Of a DNA stretch of 64,000 nucleotides, positions 17,614 through 25,082 are shown piece after piece (position 1 is the first letter of the stretch; the number at the start of each line of letters is the position of its first letter). The stretch comes from Lactiplantibacillus daowaiensis (GTDB taxonomy: Bacteria > Bacillota > Bacilli > Lactobacillales > Lactobacillaceae). The notes beneath the pieces are model-generated. The model was not told where the DNA came from and made no database searches. It saw only the letters and a program-made list of their open reading frames with translations. A program made the translations under genes and the position numbers. The stretch is taken from contig NZ_BJDJ01000014.1 in NCBI RefSeq assembly GCF_005405085.1, positions 27,241 to 91,240 of the forward strand. Reading direction: 5' to 3'.

Positions 17614-19158
17614 TTAAACTAATTCAGTATCTTCTAAAGTTTCCCAAGCACCTTGCATGTGTTGTAATTCTTTTTTATATAAAGCATATTTTTGTTGATA
17701 AATCTTGGCATTATCAGGATTAGGTTGTACCGTTCGTGAAATCTTGACCATCTTATCAGCAGCCGTTGCAAAATCCGGGTAAACACCTGACATTACCGCA
17801 GCAGCCATCGAAGTCCCTAAGGCACCATTTTCAGATACATCAACTAACTCCAGTGGTCGTTGGAAAACATCTGCAAAGATCTGCAACCAAATCTCACTAT
17901 TAGTAATTCCGCCAGCGATTCGGATAGGACCATCAATATTTGGATTAATGTTATCCAGCTTTTCACAATGTGCCATATGTGCGAAGACAACACCTTCATA
18001 AACAGCTCGAACAAATTCAGCCAAACTTGTCCCTTTGGTTGCACCAACAAATCCAGCAGTCGCATTTGCGACACCAGCATTTGAGCCAAAAATGAATGGG
18101 AAAAAGATTAATTTACTATCAGCCGGTTCAACCTCATTTACTAAGCCGGAACAATAATCATAAATGGAGACTTGGTTACCCTCTTTTTTTAGTCGTGCTT
18201 TAACTGGTTTCATAAACGTGTTAATAAACCACGTTAAATTACTCCCAGAGGTTGGACTAGCTTCTGTAATAAGGTGATAACCATCAATTGGATAATCCGA
18301 AGTCATAAACAAGTCTTTAATGACTTTGATTTCTTTACTGATATACTGATTAATACTCCAAGTCCCAGTAACAATTGATAAATTATTTCCTGCTACCAGA
18401 CCAGTCGACAAGGCACTAGCTGTAATATCAAATAATCCGCCCGCAACTGGCGTTCCTGCTGCTAATCCCGTTTCTTTGGCCACTTCATCCGTAATTTGAC
18501 CACATTCCTTATCGGACTTAACCAACTTAGGCATCTTCTTCAACCAGTGGTCAATACCAAAGAAATCAAATACTTGTTCATCATAATCTTCAGTATGTTG
18601 ATTAATCATTGACGTTCCAGACGCGTTTGATAGTTCAAATCCAGCCTGACCAGTCAACCAGTAGCGAACTAAATCAGTAATCATAAAAACATACTCAGTT
18701 TGATCATAAACATCTGGCTCATTTTCATCTAGCCACTTCAACAATGATACCGGTTGTGATGACCAAACCGTTTGAAAGGTTCGTGGACGCACAATCGTTT
18801 CATACGCAGGATCTGCTAACCATTTATCAACGATTTTATGGGCACGATTATCGGTTGAAATAATTCCATTACGTACTACACTGCCATTGTGACCCATTAG
18901 ATACAGGCCATTACCATGGCCGGTACACGAAATACCAACAATGTCACGGGGATCGATAGCCGCTTTTTTTAGCGCCCCACGAATCGCCTCATAGTTAACT
19001 TGCTTTAGTTCGTTCATATCCCGCTCAGTCCAATACTGATGCGGTGTTAACATTTGTGTATAAGTTGTATGTTTTGCAACTTCATTCCCATTAATATCGT
19101 AAATGGCCGCTTTACTCGAAGTCCCACCATTATCAATTCCCATTAGATACTTTGCCAT
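17614..19158 (-). CDS. FGGY-family carbohydrate kinase (xylulokinase-like)
   Basis: ATP-dependent sugar kinase of 514 residues with two FGGY actin-fold domains: N-terminal MGIDNGGTSSKAAIYD, WTERDMNEL, GISCTGHGNGLYL, then C-terminal RIAGGITNSEIWLQI and ENGALGTSMAAAV. The sequence resembles E. coli LyxK (L-xylulose kinase) more than glycerol or ribulose kinases, but specificity is not secure. Start 19158 (MAKYLMG) is set by GGAAGG upstream. With an aldolase, SDR and hydroxyacid dehydrogenase beside it, the kinase probably primes a keto-sugar for aldol cleavage. Confidence 0.85.
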   Translation of the reverse strand: MAKYLMGIDNGGTSSKAAIYDINGNEVAKHTTYTQMLTPHQYWTERDMNELKQVNYEAIRGALKKAAIDPRDIVGISCTGHGNGLYLMGHNGSVVRNGIISTDNRAHKIVDKWLADPAYETIVRPRTFQTVWSSQPVSLLKWLDENEPDVYDQTEYVFMITDLVRYWLTGQAGFELSNASGTSMINQHTEDYDEQVFDFFGIDHWLKKMPKLVKSDKECGQITDEVAKETGLAAGTPVAGGLFDITASALSTGLVAGNNLSIVTGTWSINQYISKEIKVIKDLFMTSDYPIDGYHLITEASPTSGSNLTWFINTFMKPVKARLKKEGNQVSIYDYCSGLVNEVEPADSKLIFFPFIFGSNAGVANATAGFVGATKGTSLAEFVRAVYEGVVFAHMAHCEKLDNINPNIDGPIRIAGGITNSEIWLQIFADVFQRPLELVDVSENGALGTSMAAAVMSGVYPDFATAADKMVKISRTVQPNPDNAKIYQQKYALYKKELQHMQGAWETLEDTELV

Positions 19159-19180
19159 GAGCAAGCCTTCCTTTCCAAAC

Positions 19181-19729
19181 TTACTGCCATAAGTCCACCT
19201 CGCTCGTTGTAACACCTGAGATTCCTACATCAAAGATATCTTGAATCATCGCGCTATCTCTGATAAACCCACCTGCAATATAATTATGCCTATCAGTCAT
19301 CTTGCTTAACCGATCAATCTCATGTATGCCACACTCAGCGGGCAAAAATTCAATAGCATCGAAGTGATTATTCCTCAAAATATTGGCTGTACGTTTTAAC
19401 GAACGAGAATCAATCATAAATAGTCGGTAAACAACTGTCAGATTTAATTCATTGGCAATTCGAGCTGCAGTAACATTAGTCGTAAAAATACCATCCAAGT
19501 GATACATCCGTTTCAACAACTGCATGCCAGTAACATCTGGTTTAAAACCACCAATTAACTCTAAGTCGGCAAAAACAAGTTTTCCTCTTTTATGCACGAA
19601 TTCGACTTGTGACATTAAATTACCAATATTGGTTTCACTTAGAAAAACTAACGGCGACTTGGTCCGACAAGCTCTACTCAAATACTTAATGTTTCTAACC
19701 GACGGAATTACAACTGAATCTAATTGCAT
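19181..19729 (-). CDS. GlpP-type antiterminator regulator
   Basis: 182 residues of the glycerol-3-phosphate-responsive antiterminator family (TIM-barrel RNA-binding regulator; B. subtilis GlpP is 192 residues). The full family pattern is present: VIPSVRNIKYL near the start, GKLVFADLELIGG, DGIFTTNV, the segment RLFMIDSRSLK, DAIEFLPAECG, YIAGGFIRD and a C-terminal GVTTSEVDLW. No glycerol genes are nearby; it sits between the aldolase and kinase genes. The operon's leader carries a strong terminator (20641-20716), the expected target. A different sugar phosphate may be its ligand (inference). Confidence 0.85.
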   Translation of the reverse strand: MQLDSVVIPSVRNIKYLSRACRTKSPLVFLSETNIGNLMSQVEFVHKRGKLVFADLELIGGFKPDVTGMQLLKRMYHLDGIFTTNVTAARIANELNLTVVYRLFMIDSRSLKRTANILRNNHFDAIEFLPAECGIHEIDRLSKMTDRHNYIAGGFIRDSAMIQDIFDVGISGVTTSEVDLWQ

Positions 19730-19807
19730 ATCAATTACCTCAACAATATTTTTGTCTGAAAGTCTAAGGACTTCTCAGCTATTCCAGTGTACGCAACTTA
19801 GACGTTA

Positions 19808-20617
19808 CTAGTGTTCAGACTTAACATTGTTGTAAATCTTAAGGGCTTCATCAACGCTTTTATCATCATGGATAATGGCTGATAATGCGGCGACTTTACC
19901 AACTGGGTTAGGATCTTGTGTAATATTTCGACCACAGGCAATCCCTTTAACACCAGCGTCCATTAAGTTACGGACAAACTTGAAATATTCCTCATTACTA
20001 GTCTTAGGACCACCTAAAGCAACAACTGGACGATGAGTGTTTTCAACAATCTTCTTATCCGTTTCAACATCGCCTGTCATCCGTGTTTTAATTACATCGG
20101 CACCATATTCCGCACCTAAACGAGCCGCGGTTCGAACATTCATTGGATTCCCAGATTCTTCGCTTAAAACTGGATAACTGTATGGCAACGTTTCAGCTAA
20201 AACTGGAACATTCCAAGTTTCACCCTGTTGTGCTAAGTGCGTTAACATTTTGTGTGAGAATTCTTCCCGGCCTTTAGCACCAGGGAAAGTCATGCAAACA
20301 ACACCATCAGCACCTAATTTCAATGCATCTGTCACATCAAAGAACTGAGCGGTTTCAGGCACATTGCCATCAAACACATTGACCGAACCATCCACCCGCA
20401 GAACTGTGGGGACATCGATTAAATCTTCTTCAAACATTTGAGCTTGTCCATACGTGACTAAAGCTGCATTCAAACCATATTTGAGTAAGTTCTTGACATT
20501 CTTCACACTGAAGTCAACACCATCAGTATTCTTCGAAAAACCAAACCCATCTAACGCCACAATAATTGTCTTACCGTCTTTACCAAATAACTTCGCCATC
20601 CGTTTTTGCTTATCCAT
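19808..20617 (-). CDS. DeoC/LsrF-family class I aldolase
   Basis: 269-residue TIM-barrel aldolase of the DeoC/FbaB/LsrF group. The Schiff-base lysine is expected at Lys177 in ADVIKTRMTGD; VALDGFGF near the N-terminus, ALKLGADGVVCMTFPGAKG and ACGRNITQ (phosphate-binding end) also fit. First gene of the operon; ribosome site AGGAGG at 20625-20630. It could cleave a phosphorylated keto-sugar made by the FGGY kinase, or act as a thiolase like LsrF. I cannot decide the substrate. It would be the most direct entry into glycolysis in this operon. Confidence 0.85.
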   Translation of the reverse strand: MDKQKRMAKLFGKDGKTIIVALDGFGFSKNTDGVDFSVKNVKNLLKYGLNAALVTYGQAQMFEEDLIDVPTVLRVDGSVNVFDGNVPETAQFFDVTDALKLGADGVVCMTFPGAKGREEFSHKMLTHLAQQGETWNVPVLAETLPYSYPVLSEESGNPMNVRTAARLGAEYGADVIKTRMTGDVETDKKIVENTHRPVVALGGPKTSNEEYFKFVRNLMDAGVKGIACGRNITQDPNPVGKVAALSAIIHDDKSVDEALKIYNNVKSEH

Positions 20618-20640
20618 ATCAAAATCCTCCTAAAATTTTG

Positions 20641-20716
20641 TACAAAAAAATAAAGAATGCCTTAGAAATTAATGCAGCGTTCTGCTAAACATCAATTTCC
20701 AAAGCATTCTTTATTT
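20641..20716 (-). terminator. Leader terminator (attenuator) before the aldolase operon
   Basis: On the - strand a stem of about 27 pairs (arms 20690-20716 and 20648-20674; outer 13 bases AAATAAAGAATGC fully complementary, inner part with G-U pairs) ends in TTTTTTTG. It lies between the operon promoter (20753-20781) and the first ribosome site, so transcripts should end here unless antiterminated. The GlpP-type protein encoded in the operon is the natural antiterminator. The loop CAGAACGCTG region could hold the recognition site. Confidence 0.85.
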
Positions 20717-20752
20717 CTTGCTTTGTTGCTTTATTTACTTTTTAACAATGCC

Positions 20753-20781
20753 AATGTACAACATAATGTAAGCGTTGTCAA
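20753..20781 (-). promoter_or_regulatory. Promoter of the aldolase/kinase operon with overlapping cre
   Basis: -35 TTGACA (complement of 20776-20781) and -10 TACATT (complement of 20753-20758) with 17-base spacing. A perfect cre site, ATGTAAGCGTTGTCA on the + strand at 20766-20780, covers the -35 and spacer, so CcpA would block initiation directly. The transcript then meets the leader terminator at 20716-20641. Confidence 0.8.
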
Positions 20782-20850
20782 CATTTGGTTTTAAGCTTAA
20801 TTTCAGTTGGATTCACAGCCAATCCGCTGTCATATCAGCATCTACGAACA

Positions 20851-20892
20851 ACAAAATCAAGAAGTTTAGAAAACTAAACTTTTTGATTTTGT
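20851..20892. repeat. AT-rich inverted repeat after the RpiR gene
   Basis: Arms ACAAAATCAAGAAGTTTAG (20851-20869) and 20874-20892 are complementary with one mismatch; loop of 4 bases. Probably the weak-U terminator of the RpiR gene (ends 20976), upstream of the next promoter. Confidence 0.55.
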
Positions 20893-20975
20893 TCATTTTT
20901 GTCACAACTTACATACTAGTTTTGCCTTGCTTCAAACCTATCGAGCTTAAAATTCATTGATAACCAAGTTAAATA

Positions 20976-21791
20976 TTAATCAATACTCTTATCAATAATC
21001 GACCGCAAGACCCGCTCCCGCAAAGCCACCGCATCGACTTGATTACGTTGTTCATAACCTTGCGTTAAAACATCACCGATATACAATTGTGAAATCCGTC
21101 CTGCCACTGAACCACCATTCAAAAACTCTTCAATTGCAGTTTGCAAGACCACATCGCCAAGCTTAGCCACTGGACTATTTAAGTTATTCGTAATCGCTAA
21201 GATTTTGGCCCCATTGTCCTTCGCAATCTTCAACGAATCATAAGTATCCTTTGTCCGTCCAGTTAATGATAACCCAACAACCAAGTCATTTGGCCCTAGC
21301 AACGACGCAATCTGCGCTTGAATATGCGGATCGCCAACTGGCGTTGATTGCACCCCAACGCGTAACAAAATCGACGCAAACGACTCACCGGATTGCGCAC
21401 TCCCACCAACACCGAACAGATACACTTTTCCCGCCTGACTCAATAAGTCAATCGCTTGATCTAACTTAGCTGGATCAATCAACTTCGCGGTCGCCGTTAA
21501 GGCTTCTTGCAAATGCAAGCTAATATCATCATAGTAATCAGCCGGCCGAGTTTGTTCTTGTTTGGTAAAGTCTTCTTTTGCAATTTCAATTTTAAAATCA
21601 GAAAAGCCATTATAACCGAGTTTTTGGCAGAAACGAATAATCGTCGCATCGCCAACTTTGGTGGCGGCTTTAATATCACTCATCGTTGCATACATGAGTT
21701 GGCTGCCAACTTTGAGCACGTAATCTGCGACCTTCTTTTCCGAACGCGTTAAGGTCGGATAATGTTCTTGTATCAAGTAATCATAGCGCAT
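20976..21791 (-). CDS. RpiR/MurR-family regulator of the nanE-PTS unit
   Basis: 271 residues: N-terminal HTH_6 domain (TLTRSEKKVADYVL, MSDIKAATKVGDATIIRFCQKLGYNGFSDFK) and a C-terminal SIS sugar-phosphate-binding domain (VYLFGVGGSAQSGESFA, GLSLTGRTKDT). The start at 21791 follows an AAGG sequence. It is divergent from nanE and the glucose-family PTS, where nested inverted repeats form a likely operator. ManNAc-6-P or GlcNAc-6-P is a plausible effector by analogy with NanR-type RpiR regulators of Gram-positives. Confidence 0.85.
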   Translation of the reverse strand: MRYDYLIQEHYPTLTRSEKKVADYVLKVGSQLMYATMSDIKAATKVGDATIIRFCQKLGYNGFSDFKIEIAKEDFTKQEQTRPADYYDDISLHLQEALTATAKLIDPAKLDQAIDLLSQAGKVYLFGVGGSAQSGESFASILLRVGVQSTPVGDPHIQAQIASLLGPNDLVVGLSLTGRTKDTYDSLKIAKDNGAKILAITNNLNSPVAKLGDVVLQTAIEEFLNGGSVAGRISQLYIGDVLTQGYEQRNQVDAVALRERVLRSIIDKSID

Positions 21792-21843
21792 TCCCGTCAC
21801 CATCCTTCTGCTCATTATTATACGCTAATCTAGCTGATTATAG

Positions 21844-21895
21844 TTTTGGATTATTTCTCCGTTATTTCTGGAGAAAGCCTTTACATTATCCAAAA
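21844..21895. promoter_or_regulatory. Nested inverted repeats, likely RpiR operator
   Basis: Outer arms TTTTGGAT (21844-21851) and ATCCAAAA (21888-21895) enclose inner arms TTTCTCC (21854-21860) and GGAGAAA (21870-21876). They lie in the 166-base divergent space between the RpiR gene and nanE. Confidence 0.6.
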
Positions 21896-21957
21896 TAGCT
21901 GGTATATTACTCGTGGAGTTAAAATCCGAAACTTATATTTTTGGAGGATTATGGATA

Positions 21958-22647
21958 ATGAATCAAACAACTTTTTTAAATCAAATCAAAAACGGCCTCA
22001 TTATTTCTTGCCAAGCTTTACCAGGTGAACCTTTATACACCGAAGCTGGCGGCATTATGCCGTTAATGGCTAAAGCAGCAGCGCAAGCTGGCGCCGTTGG
22101 CATTCGTGCTAACTCAGTCCGCGATATTAAAGAAATTCAAGCCGCGGTCGATTTACCCATTATTGGGATCATCAAAAAAGAATACTTGCCTGAAAAACCA
22201 TTCATTACGGCTACGATGACCGAAATTGATCAATTAGTCGCTACCGGTGTTGATGTCATTGCCTTTGACTGTACCATGCGTAAGCGCCATGACGGCTTAA
22301 CAATCAACGAATTCATCGCTCAAGTCAAAGCCAAGTATCCTGATCAATTATTTATGGCAGATACGTCTAACTTTGATGAAGGCTTAAACGCTTGGCATCA
22401 TGGGATCGACTTTGTCGGCACAACTTTAAGCGGTTACACGGCAGAAAGTCAACCACATAATGGCCCTGATATCGAGTTGATCAAGCGATTAGTCGACAAC
22501 GGCGTTACGGTCATTGCCGAAGGGCGCATCCATAGTCCCGAACAAGCCCGCCAAGTCCAAGACTTAGGTGTCGCTGGCATGGTCGTCGGCGGGGCAATTA
22601 CCCGTCCATTAGAAATAGCAACACGTTTTATTGATGCACTTAAATAA
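21958..22647 (+). CDS. nanE: N-acetylmannosamine-6-phosphate 2-epimerase
   Basis: Converts ManNAc-6-P to GlcNAc-6-P. 229 residues, the usual NanE length, with the TIM-barrel motifs [40 protein letters not shown] and [11 protein letters not shown]. The start at 21958 is placed by GGAGGA at 21943-21948; an ATG at 21951 is out of frame. First gene of nanE-PTS IICB-PTS IIA. No nanA or nanK is present here, so the incoming sugar is probably already phosphorylated by the PTS. Confidence 0.93.
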   Translation: MNQTTFLNQIKNGLIISCQALPGEPLYTEAGGIMPLMAKAAAQAGAVGIRANSVRDIKEIQAAVDLPIIGIIKKEYLPEKPFITATMTEIDQLVATGVDVIAFDCTMRKRHDGLTINEFIAQVKAKYPDQLFMADTSNFDEGLNAWHHGIDFVGTTLSGYTAESQPHNGPDIELIKRLVDNGVTVIAEGRIHSPEQARQVQDLGVAGMVVGGAITRPLEIATRFIDALK

Positions 22648-22674
22648 TTAACTTCTTTAGGAGGAAAGTAAGTT

Positions 22675-24177
22675 ATGTTTAAACAATTTTCAAAGCTTGG
22701 CCGGGCCTTTATGCTGCCGATTGCGATTTTGCCGGCCGCAGGGCTATTACTCGGTTTAGGGGGCGCTTTAACCAATAAAAGTGCCTTATCCGCTTATCCA
22801 TTTTTAGATATCGGTTGGTTGCAGACCATTTTGAAGATTATGAACTTCGCTGGGAATGCGGTCTTTGCCAACATCGCCTTGATTTTCACCATTGGGATCG
22901 CCGTTGGCCTAGCTAAAGGCGATAAAGGGACCGCTGGGTTATCTGGTGCGGTTGCTTACTTAGTTTATACCGCAACGATCAGTGGGCTATTGCAATTATT
23001 TTCAGCTAAAGATGCCACGATCGGCACCGGGGTTTTAGGCTCAATCGTTGTTGGGGGCGTGGTCGCATTCTTACACAATCGCTATCGCAAGATTGAACTG
23101 CCACAATTTTTAGGGTTCTTTGGGGGCTCTCGCTTTATCCCGATCGTCTCTTCATTTGCAGCCATTATTTTAGGCGCGATCTTCTATATGATCTGGCCAC
23201 CAATTCAAGGTTGGTTAGTAATTGCCGGTAAAGAAATTGCAACGCTTGGTAGCTTTGGGACTTTCTTGTATGGCTTCTTGCTCCGCTTATTAGGGGCCGT
23301 TGGGTTACATCACACGATTTATCCGATGTTTTGGTACACGTCACTTGGTGGGACTGAAGTGGTTGCTGGGCATACCATTCAAGGGGCTCAAAATATTTTC
23401 TTTGCTCAATTAGCTGACCCCAATCATACTGGGTTATTCACTTACGGAACCCGCTTCTTTGCTGGCCGTTTTGCCACGATGATGTTTGGCTTACCAGCCG
23501 CTGCTTTTGCGATGTATCGGGCCATTCCTAAAAAGAATCGCCAAAAGAACGGTGGGTTGTACTTTAGTGGCGCCTTAACCTCATTTTTAACCGGGATTAC
23601 CGAACCACTTGAATATACCTTCTTATTCGTTGCGCCTTGGTTATATGTGATCCATGCCTTTCTCGATGGCTGTTCCTTCTTTGTAGCCGATATTTTAAAT
23701 ATTCGGATTGGGAATTCATTCTCCGGTGGTCTAATTGACTTTCTCTTGTTTGGGGTCTTGCAAGGTCAAGATAAGACCCACTGGATGTACGTGATTCCTT
23801 ATGGTTTGGCCTGGGCCGTGATCTACTACGTAGTCTTTACCTTCTGCTTGAAGAAATTTAAAGTTGCGATTCCAGGGATGTTAGATGATGACGTTGACTT
23901 ACCAGTGGCTGATAACAGTGATGCTGGTAGTGATTTAAATAGTCAATCCCATGCCATTATCGACGCTTTAGGTGGTGCGACTAACATCGAATCTATTGAA
24001 GCCTGCGCCACCCGACTACGGATTTCGGTTAAAGACAGTCAAATCGTTGATAAAGACCGTATCAAAGGCCTCGGTGCAACGGCCGTTCTCGAAATGAGCG
24101 GTGGCATTCAAGCCGTCTTCGGTGGTAAAGCCGATTTATACAGTCAAGAAATCAATCAAATTTTAGGCACTGACTAG
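22675..24177 (+). CDS. PTS glucose/GlcNAc-family EIICB
   Basis: 500 residues: EIIC domain with about ten membrane spans (residues about 10-400; GITEPLEYTFLFVAPWLYVIHA is the signature region) and a cytoplasmic EIIB domain whose phosphorylated cysteine is Cys444 in IEACATRLRIS. Context with nanE suggests import of N-acetylmannosamine or a related amino sugar as its 6-phosphate. EIIA is supplied by the next gene, 11 bases downstream. Family sure, sugar inferred. Confidence 0.9.
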   Translation: MFKQFSKLGRAFMLPIAILPAAGLLLGLGGALTNKSALSAYPFLDIGWLQTILKIMNFAGNAVFANIALIFTIGIAVGLAKGDKGTAGLSGAVAYLVYTATISGLLQLFSAKDATIGTGVLGSIVVGGVVAFLHNRYRKIELPQFLGFFGGSRFIPIVSSFAAIILGAIFYMIWPPIQGWLVIAGKEIATLGSFGTFLYGFLLRLLGAVGLHHTIYPMFWYTSLGGTEVVAGHTIQGAQNIFFAQLADPNHTGLFTYGTRFFAGRFATMMFGLPAAAFAMYRAIPKKNRQKNGGLYFSGALTSFLTGITEPLEYTFLFVAPWLYVIHAFLDGCSFFVADILNIRIGNSFSGGLIDFLLFGVLQGQDKTHWMYVIPYGLAWAVIYYVVFTFCLKKFKVAIPGMLDDDVDLPVADNSDAGSDLNSQSHAIIDALGGATNIESIEACATRLRISVKDSQIVDKDRIKGLGATAVLEMSGGIQAVFGGKADLYSQEINQILGTD

Positions 24178-24188
24178 GAGGTCATTCG

Positions 24189-24674
24189 ATGTTTGGATTT
24201 TTAAAGAAGCAAGCCGCACCGACTTTACAAGCACCAGTCGACGGTCAAGTTGTTGACTTAACGACAGTTAATGATCAAGTGTTTGCCCAAAAGTTAATGG
24301 GTGAAGGCTTCGGGGTACAACCAGCTAATGGCCAAATCTACGCTCCGGCTAGTGGGACGATCACCAATGTGTTTAAGACCAAGCATGCGATTGGCCTAAC
24401 CACTGCCGATGGGCTAGAATTACTCATTCATATTGGTTTAGACACGGTGGAATTAGACGGTCAGCCCTTTACCATGCATGTAAAAGAAGCCGACCAAGTT
24501 ACCCCAGAAACGTTGTTAGCTGACGCTGATTTAGCTCAAATCAAAGCTGCGGATAAAGAGCCTGTCGTGTTAACTTTAATCACCAATTCCGCCACTAATC
24601 TTGCTGGACTCACCCCGATTAAGACACAATCTGTCCAACACGGTGACGTTGTGACCACCCTAACCTTAAAGTAA
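24189..24674 (+). CDS. PTS glucose-family EIIA
   Basis: 161-residue Crr-type domain. His81 in LLIHIGLDTVELDG is the phospho-acceptor; His66 in KTKHAIGL is the assisting histidine. Typical opening LQAPVDGQVVDL. Last gene of the nanE operon, followed after 11 bases by a strong terminator. It donates phosphate to the EIIB domain of the preceding gene. Confidence 0.92.
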   Translation: MFGFLKKQAAPTLQAPVDGQVVDLTTVNDQVFAQKLMGEGFGVQPANGQIYAPASGTITNVFKTKHAIGLTTADGLELLIHIGLDTVELDGQPFTMHVKEADQVTPETLLADADLAQIKAADKEPVVLTLITNSATNLAGLTPIKTQSVQHGDVVTTLTLK

Positions 24675-24685
24675 ACGATCCACGA

Positions 24686-24717
24686 AACTGGCCGCCAATT
24701 GGCGGCCAGTTTTTTTA
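24686..24717 (+). terminator. Terminator of the nanE-PTS operon
   Basis: Perfect 11-base stem AACTGGCCGCC / GGCGGCCAGTT with loop AATT and a T-run to 24716. Confidence 0.92.
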
Positions 24718-24987
24718 ATTGTCCACAATTAAATAAGATTGACGTCGTGTGGCAACTTACGAAACTGTTTTAAAGCTTTCGCGACGTTTAGTTTGAGTGT
24801 AAACAAACCTTAGTACCCGTCTCCTAAATAAATCACGCAGCAACTTAAAAGTCCACTGGCAACACCCCCTGTATTTAGGGCGCGCTACCAGCAATCAAGC
24901 ACAGAAATTGGTACCAATTAAATTGACTTATGTCGATTTAACGTAACCTAAAAAAAGACCGTTATCACTATTTTAATCACCAAACAA
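24718..24987. other. 270-base gene-free stretch between terminators
   Basis: No open frame of note on either strand. It holds a perfect 14-base palindrome AATTGGTACCAATT (24906-24919) and, directly after, an inverted repeat TTAAATTGAC / GTCGATTTAA (24918-24927 and 24932-24941, one mismatch). Base composition is similar to the genes. Both flanking genes converge here and each has its own terminator, so a small independent transcript is possible but unproven. Confidence 0.4.
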
Positions 24988-25040
24988 AAAGCCGCCAATC
25001 AACTTAGGTGCCCACACACCCTAAGTCGATTGGCGGCTTT
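24983..25040 (-). terminator. Terminator of adhE
   Basis: 21-base stem (arms 24988-25008 and 25020-25040, one G-U position) around an 11-base loop; on the - strand followed by TTTTTGTTTGG. Confidence 0.88.
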
Positions 25041-25082
25041 ATTTAGCCGTTCATTTCAATTCACAAGGAGAATTGTTAGCGA

